Shown piece by piece: positions 53,101 to 61,229 of a stretch of 64,000 nucleotides of DNA. Position numbers and translations under genes: made by a program. How positions within the stretch are numbered: position 1 is the first letter of the stretch; every line of letters starts with the position of its first letter. This stretch comes from Owenweeksia sp965229445 (GTDB lineage: Bacteria > Bacteroidota > Bacteroidia > Flavobacteriales > Schleiferiaceae): contig OZ245876.1 in assembly GCA_965229445.1 (NCBI GenBank), positions 1,736,001-1,800,000 on the forward strand, in the 5' to 3' direction. Under the pieces are notes generated by a model. It ran no database searches. It was not told where the DNA came from and saw only the letters and a list, made by a program, of their open reading frames with translations.

Positions 53101-55966
53101 GTTCACAGATAGCTGTGGCGTGTGTGCGGGGGGAACCACAGGTATTGCACCAAATGCCTGTGTTGACTGTAATGGTGTAGCTTATGGCACCGCAGAAGTT
53201 GACACTTGTGGTGTCTGTGCAGGCGGAAATACAGGTATAACGCCTGATGCCTGTTTGGACTGTGCCGGAGAAGTTGATGGCACTGCATTTACCGATAACT
53301 GTGGCATATGTGCTGGCGGTACTACAGGCATTACGCCAAACGCCTGTGTAGATTGTGATGGTGTCGCTTATGGAACTGCGGCCATAGATACCTGTGGCAT
53401 CTGCGCGGGTGGAAGCACAGGCATTATTCCCAATGAAACCTGTGCAGGCTGTGATTCCAATGAGGTGGTATCCTTCACCTTAATGCATGCTGGTACCGCG
53501 GGCCCAATACGCAAATTGGTCAATGGTGATATTATTATAAAAAGTAATGTGGGCCCTTTCAGTGTACGTGCCAATACTTGTGGCGATTTTGAAGTCGGAA
53601 GTGTAGTCTTCAATTTCAATGGTGTGGATATTGAAACCCAGAACGGTGCTCCCTACGCCGTTGCCGGGGATAATAATGGCGATTATGACCCTTGGAATCC
53701 ACCGGCGGGTATTCACACCTTAGTGGCTACCCCTCACAGTAAGCGCAATGGAAAGGGCACTACCGGTATCCCCGAAACCATAGTATTCACAGTACTAGAT
53801 TCGGCGCCACCAGTGGATTGTAATGGTGACTCGGCCGGAACCGCCAGTATGGATCAATGTGGTATTTGTTCAGGTGGGAACACCGGACTGGTGCCAAATG
53901 CGACATGCACAGATTGTAACGGTGAGGTAAACGGAACGGCTGCATACGATACCTGCGGTGTATGTACCGGTGGTAGTACGGGACTGGTTCCTAATGCCAG
54001 TTGTACGGACTGTGCCGGAGTGTTGTTTGGCACGGCCATGCTTGATGCTTGCGGCGTATGTGCTGGAGGAACTACCGGGAATATCCCGGATGAATCTTGT
54101 ACAGACTGTAATGGCGTAGTAAATGGCACCGCGGTTATTGATACCTGTGGGGATTGTGTGCTCGGAAACACGGGATTAGCCTTTAACGGTGGTTGTGATA
54201 TTGATTGTGCCGGAGTAGTGGACGGTAGCGCCACAATAGATAGTTGTGGCATTTGTGCCGGGGGAACAACCGGAATCACTCCTGATGCTTCATGTACCGA
54301 TTGCAATGGTGAAATCAATGGTACGGCCTTCACCGACAGTTGTGGAGTTTGTGCCGGAGGCACCACTGGAATTACACCAAATGCTTGTGTGGATTGTGAT
54401 GGTGTGCCATACGGCACGGCTGCCGTGGATACCTGTGGTGTGTGTGCCGGGGGTTCCACTGGAATTGTACCGGATATGAGCTGCGTCGTTTCATGTGTGC
54501 CCAATGAAGTGGTTTCACTTATGTTGGTGGATGCCGGATCTGACTCTGATCTTGGGGTGATGTCTAATGGAGATACGATTGATATCGCCATACTGCCTCT
54601 CTTCAGTGTAAGAGCGGATGTTTGCTCTGATCCCGACGTTCAAAGTGTGGTATTTACCCTGGATGGAACGGATATTGAAACACAAAACGGTGCACCCTAT
54701 GCGGTTAATGGCGATAATAATGGGGACTATACTCCCTGGCCATTATCGCCCGGTTCTTATACCTTGGTTGCTACACCTTACTCTGCTAATAAGGGTAAAG
54801 GAAATGCCGGGGTAGCAGAGCAAGTAAGTTTTTATGTCATTGATGGGGCTGCTCCGCAAGATTGCAACGGCGATCCCGGTGGCACTGCCTATCTGGATGA
54901 CTGCAACAACTGCGTAGGTGGCAATACGGGAATATCTCCCTGCACGCCTCCTGCTGGTTGCGGTGAGTTTATAGAAACCAACGGATTAGTGGTGGTAGAA
55001 GTAGAATCAGTACCAAAACCGAACAATGATTGGTATGAAGGTACTGGTGATGTAAACGATCTGGGAGTACCCTCACCAAGTGGAAGTTACTATATGTGGA
55101 AGGAAAATTGTGTGAGTGGGTCTTCACCAAACTATAATTATTCCGGATGCAGTGGTACCGAGAATGCAGATAATAGTGACGCGATCACCTATCTAATCAA
55201 TTTCTCAACCCCAGGTCGCTACAGATTCCAAATGCGCAGTTGGCAACCGGATATTTCATATGGTTCTGGACCAGCGAATTCGGATAACAATGACCTATGG
55301 ATACAATTGCCGGAGGGTACCGGAATTAAAAAGGACAACAGTTCAGAAATTAACATAGGATCTTCTGAATGGATAAAAGTGTACCAGAACAATACCAACG
55401 GCTGGACCTGGATTACCAATACGGTAAGCGGTAACGCCCATGAAATATATCTGGATGTTGCAGCTGCCGGAACCTACACGATCAAGCTAGTAGGGCGTTC
55501 CAAATTATTTGTGGTGGATCGATTCGTTTTCTATCGTTCCGATAACAACAGCAATAATGTAAGCGAAGTTTCTGCCACGACTAGCATGCCTGGGGAATCT
55601 CAAAGAGGAAGCTGCGGCGGAGCGAAGATTGTTCAGGGATCCGGACAAAGCATAGATGGCGGTGCTGGAAGTACACAAGGCAATGTTGCTGAAGGAAATT
55701 CTCTGGAATTGAACACCCAGTCCTTATCCTCATTTGATTTGCTGGCCTATCCAATACCCACTACCGGCATCCTTCATTTGGATATTCAGCCGGCGGATAC
55801 AGACGCAAGGATTGAGCTCTATGATGCTACGGGTAAATTAATTCTGGAGCAATCACAGAATGGTGAAGAAAATACCATTGATCTATCGCGCTTAGCCAAC
55901 GGCATGTATTGGCTTAAGGTATATTCCGGAGGGGCTGTGAAAATGCAAAAAGTTTATAAGGAATAG
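47120..55966 (+). CDS. Giant T9SS-secreted CotH/lamin-tail protein with 28 Cys modules
   Basis: 2948 residues. Signal peptide about 1-25 (..LFASAQ). Order: chitobiase-C-terminal-like domain (26-101; GGQIYFTTDGSKPT), CotH kinase-like domain (about 150-440; VHLYVNGIYWGLFNPTERPD, WDGEWTW), a second chitobiase-like domain (542-624), four lamin-tail domains (from about 627, 779, 931 and 1082; each VINEFLA.ND....D..EDWIE.YN), then four Ig-like domains separated by 7, 13, 7 and 1 Cys modules (1232-2611). A beta-sandwich carbohydrate-binding-like domain follows (about 2613-2812; VVEVESVP...YRFQMRSW...IKLVGRSKLFVVDRFVF), then a T9SS type A sorting domain (about 2869-2948). CotH proteins can be protein kinases, but activity is untested. 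Longest gene here and third member of the family. Confidence 0.93.
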   Translation: MPHPSLGKGRITLLLSILSLFASAQTVSLNPGRGFYSDSISVTLSTDLPGGQIYFTTDGSKPTDTSNLYVDPLDIYKTTPLRAIAISASSSTARVTHTYIYLDSVINQPDSIAGWPLNTYDLGKGSNTAVQDYEMDSSIVYDPAYTADLLTGLQAIPTMSIVMDKDEFWDMNDGEDKKPTSVEIIYPSEPSKNEQFECGIESHSHLRTKRSYKLNDLLGPISTNLFKNGPWHNESAADEFSDTKIVLRAGNNDAWSRNWLQNSTYTRDMWYRQSQLDMHGYGGRGVFVHLYVNGIYWGLFNPTERPDGGFKDAYFGGDFADWLSFEHDGVRSGDDTRHNYLKGDLIDKDMSDSANYEELKEYLDVAQFSDYMILSWMPGMGDWPDNNFYGGNLNNPPEPTFFLCWDGEWTWTSQNNSSNGAWVSPTFRSSSAGGPYIADIWQAARQNDDFMQLFADRVYKHCFNDGVMTDSASRARWQRINDHIEDAIIAESARWGDLVGTTRTKNTHWTPEVSRIDGLMQGNVARFLAALRAEGYYPNLDAPTFNGKSGSVLPGFVLKLINPNATGNIYYTLDGSDPRLPGGGISASAMLYADSLIVNTDHHIIARVYDGTEWSARNLGDFNPIRIFINEFLAGNDQNLADPADTSYDDWIEIYNAGSSPVDVGGMFITDDLTDPGQYQIPTGFPQSTTIAANGFLLLWADKQSEQGPLHVEIKLGKGGESIGISTIIGSDTVYLDSLSFGAQTDDTSYGRFPDGSSILRFFNNPTPNGPNLIPANRGVVINEFLAGNDANIQDDFGEHEDWIELYNTTEDTINIAGLFVTDDLTDTSAFWQIPTDNLAATAIPPLDYLVLWADKEPEQGTLHVNIKLGKSGEQIGLIQIVGADTVFLDSLTFGPQTDDISQGRFPDGDSVQRFFAVPTPGAPNLVPFVAGLVINEYLIDNVGHSTDEHGNFDPWMEIFNAGSDTVDMAGLFVTNDLDSLGMYQIPSGDPATIIPPGGFALFWLDGDTTQGALHLGITPGPNAQLGLTNIIGTDIKILDSLSYAAQATDTAEGRYPDGSNKSFVFSSPTPNAPNVLPYINGLFINEFLASNDASNTDENGEFDDWIEIFNANPFPVDIAGMFITDNLSNPTAAQIPGGDPAATTIPAFGFHLIWADGQPSQGPNHISPKLSNGGEQIGLIQINGDSIHYIDTLTYQGRTTGISHGRLPDGAPGFQDLAEITPAASNLTLPTVFSITLIDAEDDVDLMDLEDGDVINISALANPELSLRANTLPLTVGSVEFFVNGSFYSDEGKAPYAIEGDDKQGDYDPWPYSLGPVTITAVPYTGNNGSGDSGIAKSISFTIIDVGIDCAGDTGGTASFDLCGVCTGGSTGLTPNASCSDCNGDVNGTAFMDSCGVCAGGNTTLIPNASCTDCAGTINGTASIDACGICAGGTTGITPDSACTDCNGDVNGTAVIDSCGDCVLGNTGLLFNGGCNIDCAGVVDGSAQLDSCGICAGGTTGVTPDSSCRDCAGIINGTAFTDSCGVCAGGSTGIAPNACVDCFGVAFGTAAVDTCGICAGGTSGIVPDETCAACDSNEVVSLTLMHEGSGGPIRLLEDGGFIIKSIDGDISLRADICDDLTVGSVVFNLDGTDIRTENKEPYSINGDKNGDYTEWDPSVGVHTLIVTPYTSSNAGGTAGIAKTVTFTVMDNPPPVDCHGDTGGTASMDLCGVCSGGNTGLTPNASCTDCNGEVNGSAAFDSCGICAGGSTGIIANASCTDCAGVVNGTAQLDACNICAGGNTGITPDSTCSDCNGVPNGTAVIDSCGDCVLGNTGLTFNGGCFIDCAGVIDGTAIIDSCGICAGGTTGLVPDASRSDCHGVANGTAVIDSCGDCVLGNTGLAFNGGCNIDCAGVVDGSAFLDSCGVCAGGTTGVTPDSSCRDCAGIINGNAYTDSCGICAGGTTGITPNACVDCNGVAYGTAEIDTCGVCAGGNTGITPDACLDCAGEINGTAFTDSCGVCAGGTTGIAPNACVDCNGVAYGTAEVDTCGVCAGGNTGITPDACLDCAGEVDGTAFTDNCGICAGGTTGITPNACVDCDGVAYGTAAIDTCGICAGGSTGIIPNETCAGCDSNEVVSFTLMHAGTAGPIRKLVNGDIIIKSNVGPFSVRANTCGDFEVGSVVFNFNGVDIETQNGAPYAVAGDNNGDYDPWNPPAGIHTLVATPHSKRNGKGTTGIPETIVFTVLDSAPPVDCNGDSAGTASMDQCGICSGGNTGLVPNATCTDCNGEVNGTAAYDTCGVCTGGSTGLVPNASCTDCAGVLFGTAMLDACGVCAGGTTGNIPDESCTDCNGVVNGTAVIDTCGDCVLGNTGLAFNGGCDIDCAGVVDGSATIDSCGICAGGTTGITPDASCTDCNGEINGTAFTDSCGVCAGGTTGITPNACVDCDGVPYGTAAVDTCGVCAGGSTGIVPDMSCVVSCVPNEVVSLMLVDAGSDSDLGVMSNGDTIDIAILPLFSVRADVCSDPDVQSVVFTLDGTDIETQNGAPYAVNGDNNGDYTPWPLSPGSYTLVATPYSANKGKGNAGVAEQVSFYVIDGAAPQDCNGDPGGTAYLDDCNNCVGGNTGISPCTPPAGCGEFIETNGLVVVEVESVPKPNNDWYEGTGDVNDLGVPSPSGSYYMWKENCVSGSSPNYNYSGCSGTENADNSDAITYLINFSTPGRYRFQMRSWQPDISYGSGPANSDNNDLWIQLPEGTGIKKDNSSEINIGSSEWIKVYQNNTNGWTWITNTVSGNAHEIYLDVAAAGTYTIKLVGRSKLFVVDRFVFYRSDNNSNNVSEVSATTSMPGESQRGSCGGAKIVQGSGQSIDGGAGSTQGNVAEGNSLELNTQSLSSFDLLAYPIPTTGILHLDIQPADTDARIELYDATGKLILEQSQNGEENTIDLSRLANGMYWLKVYSGGAVKMQKVYKE
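51167..51844 (+). repeat. Cys-module array D (7 units)
   Basis: Seven units between the first and second Ig-like domains. Some are 31 residues (..PNAC without the Ser) and one is a 33-residue CGDCVLGNTGLLFNGGC type. Confidence 0.9.
52208..53452 (+). repeat. Cys-module array E (13 units)
   Basis: Thirteen units. It includes a two-unit subarray (GVAYGTAE.DTCGVC / GE.[ND]GTAFTD) copied in direct tandem with about 186-bp period (52960-53400), and two copies of the CVLGNTG-type unit. Confidence 0.9.
53816..54496 (+). repeat. Cys-module array F (7 units)
   Basis: Seven units in the same order of types as array D (including one CVLGNTG-type unit at position 4). This shows that a block of one Ig-like domain plus seven modules was duplicated as a whole. 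Confidence 0.9.
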
Positions 55967-55997
55967 ATCCGGCTAAATATTTAATAATCACCAAAAT

Positions 55998-56028
55998 CCG
56001 TCTTGATTTATCATCAAGACGGGTTTTT
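55998..56028 (+). terminator. Intrinsic terminator after the third giant gene
   Basis: Stem CCGTCTTGAT (55998-56007) / ATCAAGACGG (56013-56022), 5-nt loop, then GTTTTT. Strong end of the giant-protein region. Confidence 0.9.
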
Positions 56029-56311
56029 GGTTTAGAGGGGCATATTCCATAATGGTTCGCCAAGGCGGAAGAATCACCTAGTGTTTGAGACCATTTCTTG
56101 TTTGCTGAACGACAATCTACACCTGGACATAATTTCACGGCATGCATCATACTAAATGCAGAACCTGAGATTAATGGGAATCGGATTTAAGAGTCTGTGA
56201 GCACCAATACCATCCGAACCGTTTATCGACGCTCTAAGCAAGCTATCAACAGAATAGAATGAAATTCAAAGAAATTCCCTATTTTATTACACATCTAAAA
56301 CCAACGAGACT
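56029..56311. other. Rest of a 345-bp gene-free stretch
   Basis: AT-rich spacer before the CBS-domain gene. I see no promoter with good -33/-7 match, no tRNA and no strong dyad. Confidence 0.4.
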
Positions 56312-56767
56312 ATGGTAATGAGCTATCAGGGGGCACGGAAGATTCCCGAAAAAGAAACACAGAACGTTCAGGTAAAGGATTATATGACTAAAAAACTAAT
56401 CACCTTCTCGCCCGAACAAGCCATGTATGAAGTAATAGCAACCCTTGCCCAAAAAAACATAAGTGGCGGTCCGGTAGTTGACGAGCAGGGTAATTTAGTG
56501 GGGATGATCTCTGAGGGCGACTGCCTTAACCAGGTGGTAAAAGGTATGTACAACAACTCTCCCAATCATCATGGAAAGGTCAAAGATCATATGACCACGG
56601 ATGTTAAAACGATTTCACCGGACCTCAATATTTTTGATTTAGCCCAAAATTTTCTCGATCTAAAATTGCGCAGGTTTCCGGTAATGGATGACGGAAAATT
56701 AGTCGGACAGATTAGCCAGCGAGACGTCATGCAGGCTGTACTCAACCTCAATCAGGAGACCTGGTAA
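56312..56767 (+). CDS. Tandem CBS-domain protein
   Basis: 151 residues. Two CBS domains (about 21-80 and 88-147): VKDYMTKKLITFSP...ISGGPVVDEQGNLVGMISEGDCL and VKDHMTTDVKTISP...RRFPVMDDGKLVGQISQRDVM. Together they form one Bateman module, which binds adenine nucleotides and senses energy or NAD state. No fused effector domain, so its partner is unknown. Confidence 0.93.
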   Translation: MVMSYQGARKIPEKETQNVQVKDYMTKKLITFSPEQAMYEVIATLAQKNISGGPVVDEQGNLVGMISEGDCLNQVVKGMYNNSPNHHGKVKDHMTTDVKTISPDLNIFDLAQNFLDLKLRRFPVMDDGKLVGQISQRDVMQAVLNLNQETW

Positions 56768-56950
56768 CTAAAAGGAGCGGTTCAGAATATCCTTCTGTTC
56801 CAATTCTTCGTCCGAAAGAAAGAATACGCCCAGATGCTGCCGAAAGGCCTGGTCCATCAGTTCCATCAAACGCAATTTGCTATCTAACTTAATTCCTGAG
56901 GTTTCAATCTCTTCCAACAGAGCCGTACGTAAGCTGTCTTGATTTTGCAT
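56768..56950 (-). CDS. Small hypothetical protein (60 aa)
   Basis: 60 residues from ATG, charged and helical (LRTALLEEIETSGIKLDSKLRLMELMDQAFRQHLGVFFLSDEELEQ). Composition is protein-like and its stop abuts the CBS gene stop. No domain recognised. It could be a small regulatory or adaptor protein, or spurious. Confidence 0.5.
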   Translation of the reverse strand: MQNQDSLRTALLEEIETSGIKLDSKLRLMELMDQAFRQHLGVFFLSDEELEQKDILNRSF

Positions 56951-57092
56951 TTTAGTGTGGAGTAATTTTGTGTATCCACATTATTCAACTCTCATTCCAA
57001 AATCTAACTCATTCTTTGTCAGAATATAAGATAAGTTTCAATGTGGGATGTTTTTCCCATAAATAGTAAGATTCTCATAATTGGAATTTCCT

Positions 57093-58115
57093 TTAAGGGG
57101 TGAAGTAGAAGCCTCCGGTAATAATGCCCGCCTTAAACTGATCCACTAAATTACCATGCTGGTCTATTCGGTAAACATCAGAGTGTTGATCAAAATCCAG
57201 TGCATCTACCAAATATAAATCTCCGGATTTGTGGTCCACATCCAATGCGTATACGTTCTGATCATTCAGGAAAAAAAACACTCTGCTTGAGACATCCCCT
57301 CCAGAGTATTCCAATGTATAAATGGCATCCTCAGCCACGTAATACATTCTGTCTTCCCTTAGGTTCATGGTGAGGTATGCTGGATTATCCTCATTCAAAT
57401 CATAGGATTCAAGGTTTATTTGAGAGGGAGCTAATCGATGAATTTGCGCCGGAATATTGGAAGATCCAGTAGTAAGCACCCACAGCGCATCGTCTTTATC
57501 TACCAGCATTCTATCAATGGGGCTACCAAACTGAAGAATAGTATCAGCCCTATTACTTGCAGGGTTTATCACCACGAGGTCACTTCCGATGGAAACCGCA
57601 AGAGTGTTTTGCCACGGCACTACATACTTGCCATTGGATGGCAAGGATATATCGGCAATCAGCTGATGGTTACTGGGATCTATCACCCACAACTTACTGG
57701 CAAAAACGTCGGTAGCATATATTCTATCATTGAGTAAGGTCATATATCTGGGAGCAAGGCCCTGGCCAATGATAGAATCTAAAATCTGAAAATCTGCAGT
57801 ATCCACTACGGCAATATATCCGGAGGCATTTAAACTTATATAGTAGCGTCCAGTATATTCAAGCATATCCTGGGCTACATCACCCAAACCCACACCCTTG
57901 TTGGCCCCCTGAACCAATTTGGGGTAGAACTGCTTATGTTTGGGCACATACGCTGATATACTGGCATTGGCTCGACCAAAATTTCCTTCGTTTACCAATA
58001 AAACTTTTCTCCCTTTAACTAAATCGGGATTACTTCCTTCTAGGGCTTGAGGACCGATCAACTCTGCGGTGCAAGCGGTGAACAAACAAATTGATATCCA
58101 GAATATATTCTTCAT
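57093..58115 (-). CDS. BtuG-like beta-propeller lipoprotein (corrinoid capture)
   Basis: 340 residues. Lipoprotein signal with lipobox FTAC (Cys15). The rest is a repeated beta pattern with YVxxxxxxxVxVIDPxxxxxxxxI, like the YncE/DUF5074 propellers of Bacteroidota B12 loci. BtuG of Bacteroides is a surface propeller that binds cobalamin above BtuB. It overlaps btuB by 4 bp and lies in an operon led by a cobalamin riboswitch, so a BtuG role is strongly suggested by context; direct homology was not tested. Confidence 0.85.
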   Translation of the reverse strand: MKNIFWISICLFTACTAELIGPQALEGSNPDLVKGRKVLLVNEGNFGRANASISAYVPKHKQFYPKLVQGANKGVGLGDVAQDMLEYTGRYYISLNASGYIAVVDTADFQILDSIIGQGLAPRYMTLLNDRIYATDVFASKLWVIDPSNHQLIADISLPSNGKYVVPWQNTLAVSIGSDLVVINPASNRADTILQFGSPIDRMLVDKDDALWVLTTGSSNIPAQIHRLAPSQINLESYDLNEDNPAYLTMNLREDRMYYVAEDAIYTLEYSGGDVSSRVFFFLNDQNVYALDVDHKSGDLYLVDALDFDQHSDVYRIDQHGNLVDQFKAGIITGGFYFTP

Positions 58116-60022
58116 CGGGCTATTCCATAGGTCACCCTTACACCCAGGTTGAAACCTTGCTCGGGACGATAGGGAAGGAGTTGATAATCATAGTCAAAGA
58201 GGTTATTAAGCATCAAATTTATCCCCACCAGGTGTTTATCGTTTTTGGCAATATTCCGCACCCCAAAACTCAAATATGCCAGACTAAAAGCAGGCATATA
58301 GATACTGTTGTCTGTGTTCGTATAGTATAAGCCATTGAAATTGTGTTGATATCGCATGAAATATTGGTGGTAATTCAATTCTAATCCGGCAGCGAGCATA
58401 TGAAAGGGTACATAGGGCAATTGCTTCTCCAGATGGTCAGTATCCTCGCTGTACCACTCTATAGTTCTCGATCTGGTATAACTGTAACTCGCTTGCCAGT
58501 TCAGCTTCAGGTTGCCAAACTTATAGTCATCTTTAATTACCAGTTCCACACCACTATTTGCCACTTTTTTAATATTCGCCGGACTCCATACAGACTGATT
58601 ATTCGTCCATTGTATCCAATTACTGATGATATTGTGAAAGAGACTTAATTCCAACTTAGGCAAAGTGGCGTAATTCAAATTATAGCCCCACTCGAAATTG
58701 TAGCTAATTTCCGGCAACAATGACTCATTTCCTCCGGGGCTCCAGTACAGATCATTCAGAGAAGGAAAACGGTAGTTCCTGGCTGCATGCAATCTACTGC
58801 CGTGATTATTATTAATCTCATACACCACGCCTACCGATCCCAACAATGGCGAATGATATTGATCAATCCACTCTTGTCTTACGATGGCGGTAAATTTCAA
58901 GGTTTTGGTCAGCATGTATTTCCAGTCGCTGAACAAACTGGATTGAATTCTACTTACCCCGGTAGCATAGGACGGCGAATTAGCTTCTTCTAACCTTAAT
59001 CTTCCGCCGCTTTCGATACTTAGCTTTTCAGAAAAGCGATAATTCAATCTCAGGCTATTTTGCCACGACCAAAATTGATTGAGTGAATTGGTTGAGTCGC
59101 CACCACTGAGGAAATGGTTATCCGCCAGAACCACTCCGCTACTCGCCATCAGCCTATACTTAGCCTTGCTACGCGTATATTCAACAACCGACAATAAACT
59201 CTTATCCAGCAGCTGGTCGTGAATGCTTTGATCTCCATTCAAATGTGGAGGAATCTCTCGATCTACCTGATTATAAAGGCTTTTCCATGAAAGGAGCTGA
59301 TTTTTATCCAGCCTGAAATAAAGCTTGGTCCAATAGGATTGCTGATCAAACTGGGCATTGGTCATATACCTTTCCGGTTGTGTTGGTCTGGTGATATCTA
59401 TGTAGGGAAAGTTATTTTTGGCAGAATAGCGCTGAGCCCCAATTTGTACACCCATTCTTTTAAGCTTTAGGTTAAGCCGGGCATTTCCTTGCCATTGACC
59501 GAAGCTTCCAGCGTATATTGAAGCTTCAACCAGCTGATCATTTAAAGATGCGTATTGACTGTTTAAACGAATACTCCCACCAATGCCACCGGCTCCATCA
59601 TTCAAACTGGCAAAACCATATTGAATATCAACCTTATCACTGGCTGTGCTAGGGATGTTGGAAGGATCCGCCAAGCCTAACATTGGAGATCCCAGATCCA
59701 AATTATTCCAATATACCTTGGTGTGATATCCTGAAGTTCCACGCAAACTGATGGTAGCTACTCCATTATTTCCATAAGAACGCACAAAAATATTAGTATT
59801 CTGCTTGAGCACTTCAGCCAAAGTAGCTCTTCCCTGCACTAGACTATCCGAATTAAAATCCTGGTGCCGGAATTCATCTCCCGCATTTACCTGGAATTCC
59901 TGTACGGTAACTTCATCAAGTTGTACCGAGTCTGGCACATTTTCCTGAGCTATCGAAAAATAGGGCAGGAGTAGGCCCATTAATACCAAAGCCGTAGAAA
60001 TACTTAGGGAGTAGTTTTTCAA
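58112..60022 (-). CDS. btuB: TonB-dependent cobalamin receptor BtuB-like
   Basis: 636 residues. Signal peptide about 1-25 (..FSIAQ), TonB box DEVTV (about 35-39), plug domain (LAEVLKQNTNIFVRSYGNNGVATISLRGTSGYHT split; about 66-190) and a 22-strand barrel region ending LGVRVTYGIAR. Smaller than SusC-type receptors and without the carboxypeptidase-like N-extension, in line with BtuB. The riboswitch upstream gives the substrate: corrinoids. Coupled to its neighbours by 4-bp overlaps on both sides. Confidence 0.93.
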   Translation of the reverse strand: MKNYSLSISTALVLMGLLLPYFSIAQENVPDSVQLDEVTVQEFQVNAGDEFRHQDFNSDSLVQGRATLAEVLKQNTNIFVRSYGNNGVATISLRGTSGYHTKVYWNNLDLGSPMLGLADPSNIPSTASDKVDIQYGFASLNDGAGGIGGSIRLNSQYASLNDQLVEASIYAGSFGQWQGNARLNLKLKRMGVQIGAQRYSAKNNFPYIDITRPTQPERYMTNAQFDQQSYWTKLYFRLDKNQLLSWKSLYNQVDREIPPHLNGDQSIHDQLLDKSLLSVVEYTRSKAKYRLMASSGVVLADNHFLSGGDSTNSLNQFWSWQNSLRLNYRFSEKLSIESGGRLRLEEANSPSYATGVSRIQSSLFSDWKYMLTKTLKFTAIVRQEWIDQYHSPLLGSVGVVYEINNNHGSRLHAARNYRFPSLNDLYWSPGGNESLLPEISYNFEWGYNLNYATLPKLELSLFHNIISNWIQWTNNQSVWSPANIKKVANSGVELVIKDDYKFGNLKLNWQASYSYTRSRTIEWYSEDTDHLEKQLPYVPFHMLAAGLELNYHQYFMRYQHNFNGLYYTNTDNSIYMPAFSLAYLSFGVRNIAKNDKHLVGINLMLNNLFDYDYQLLPYRPEQGFNLGVRVTYGIAR

Positions 60023-61134
60023 TGCTTAACCATCTTTCTTAATACTCTCTGTCCATCTTGATCTATAATTTCCAGTAAGAATAAACCGGGATGTAAATGC
60101 ATGGCATTTAGTTCGTTATGAATGCTCTCCTGAAGTACACGACCATTCAAATCCATTAAGCGGTATGATTGAAATTCCCCGTCAATCTGAAGTCGATGGC
60201 TGAATGGATTGGGATAAACTGAAAGATCTGAACCTGAGATTACAGATAAGCCGATACTCTGATTGATATTTGATGGTAAACCTGGCCTGATTGGTTTTAA
60301 GAAGCGAGTAAAAACCACCGCCCCAAAATCACCGGGATGCAAATACACCAAATCCACATAGCGCAAACGCCAATTGCCAAAATTTTCCGCTTCCCACACA
60401 TACCAGTCACTTACTGCCCCAACTATAGAGTTTAAAGATTTGTAGGTAATGCTGGTTACGGCTCCCATCTGTAACACACTAAGGTCAGGATCTAATGAAT
60501 CGAGATCATGTAATACTTTTAAATAGGAAATAGAATCATTAAAAAGATAACCCCATACGTAGCTGGTAGTATCAGTGCTATCGGCAAAATCGATAATCAT
60601 TAGTAAGCTATCCATGCCGTTTCCATACCAATTACTGACCATAGCAAAGCTCAGTGCAGCGGGATTGTAAGCTGCAAGTGCGGCTCCCGGAGCTATTGCC
60701 GGATTAAAATCTGTGTAAGAGACACCAAAAACACCTCCAGAAACCAGAGGCGTGGCAATACCACTATTGGAGGTCAGATTGGTCTGATCGGGTCCATCCC
60801 ATGAACTCCAATAGTCCGGCGCACCACCTAAACCTTCATGCTGAATGAACTTAATATCTTGAAGAAAGTTTCCAAAGCTGGCGGTATCAATATTGATCTC
60901 GAGATTTACATCGGCCGCTGCAATGGCATTTAGAAGATCCTCACCGGTTTTACTGCCGGAATAGATATATCCCCAGGCATAGCACGAATCGAAACTATCA
61001 TCCTTGAAATCAATAAGCAACATGGTAGTATCAGTACCGGAACCAACACAGAAGTCAAGCTGGGAAATATTTGTCTGCGCCTGGATACTGATGGAGAAAC
61101 ACAAGCACCAAAGGCTGATTATTAACTTGTTCAT
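60019..61134 (-). CDS. T9SS-sorted two-repeat protein of the cobalamin operon
   Basis: 371 residues. Signal peptide about 1-19 (..ISIQAQ). Two related domains (about 25-155 and 160-285), each with DTTMLLIDFKDDS/DSLLMIIDFADST, YAWGYI/YVWGYLF and SSWDG/WYVWEAENFG. The C-terminus is a type A T9SS sorting domain (about 296-371, VYPNPFSHRLQIDG...GLFLLEI). First gene after the riboswitch and coupled to btuB by ATGA overlap. Probably a surface corrinoid-binding or delivery protein; the WGY.....G pattern recalls transcobalamin-like (DUF4430) domains, but this is only a suggestion. Confidence 0.87.
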   Translation of the reverse strand: MNKLIISLWCLCFSISIQAQTNISQLDFCVGSGTDTTMLLIDFKDDSFDSCYAWGYIYSGSKTGEDLLNAIAAADVNLEINIDTASFGNFLQDIKFIQHEGLGGAPDYWSSWDGPDQTNLTSNSGIATPLVSGGVFGVSYTDFNPAIAPGAALAAYNPAALSFAMVSNWYGNGMDSLLMIIDFADSTDTTSYVWGYLFNDSISYLKVLHDLDSLDPDLSVLQMGAVTSITYKSLNSIVGAVSDWYVWEAENFGNWRLRYVDLVYLHPGDFGAVVFTRFLKPIRPGLPSNINQSIGLSVISGSDLSVYPNPFSHRLQIDGEFQSYRLMDLNGRVLQESIHNELNAMHLHPGLFLLEIIDQDGQRVLRKMVKH

Positions 61135-61229
61135 TATTAAGTAATTAAATTTTAATCACCCCAGAACAAGGCCACGACATAGGCAGAAAATTACTTTCCG
61201 ATAATCTATGCGTACCTTTTTCCTGAAGG

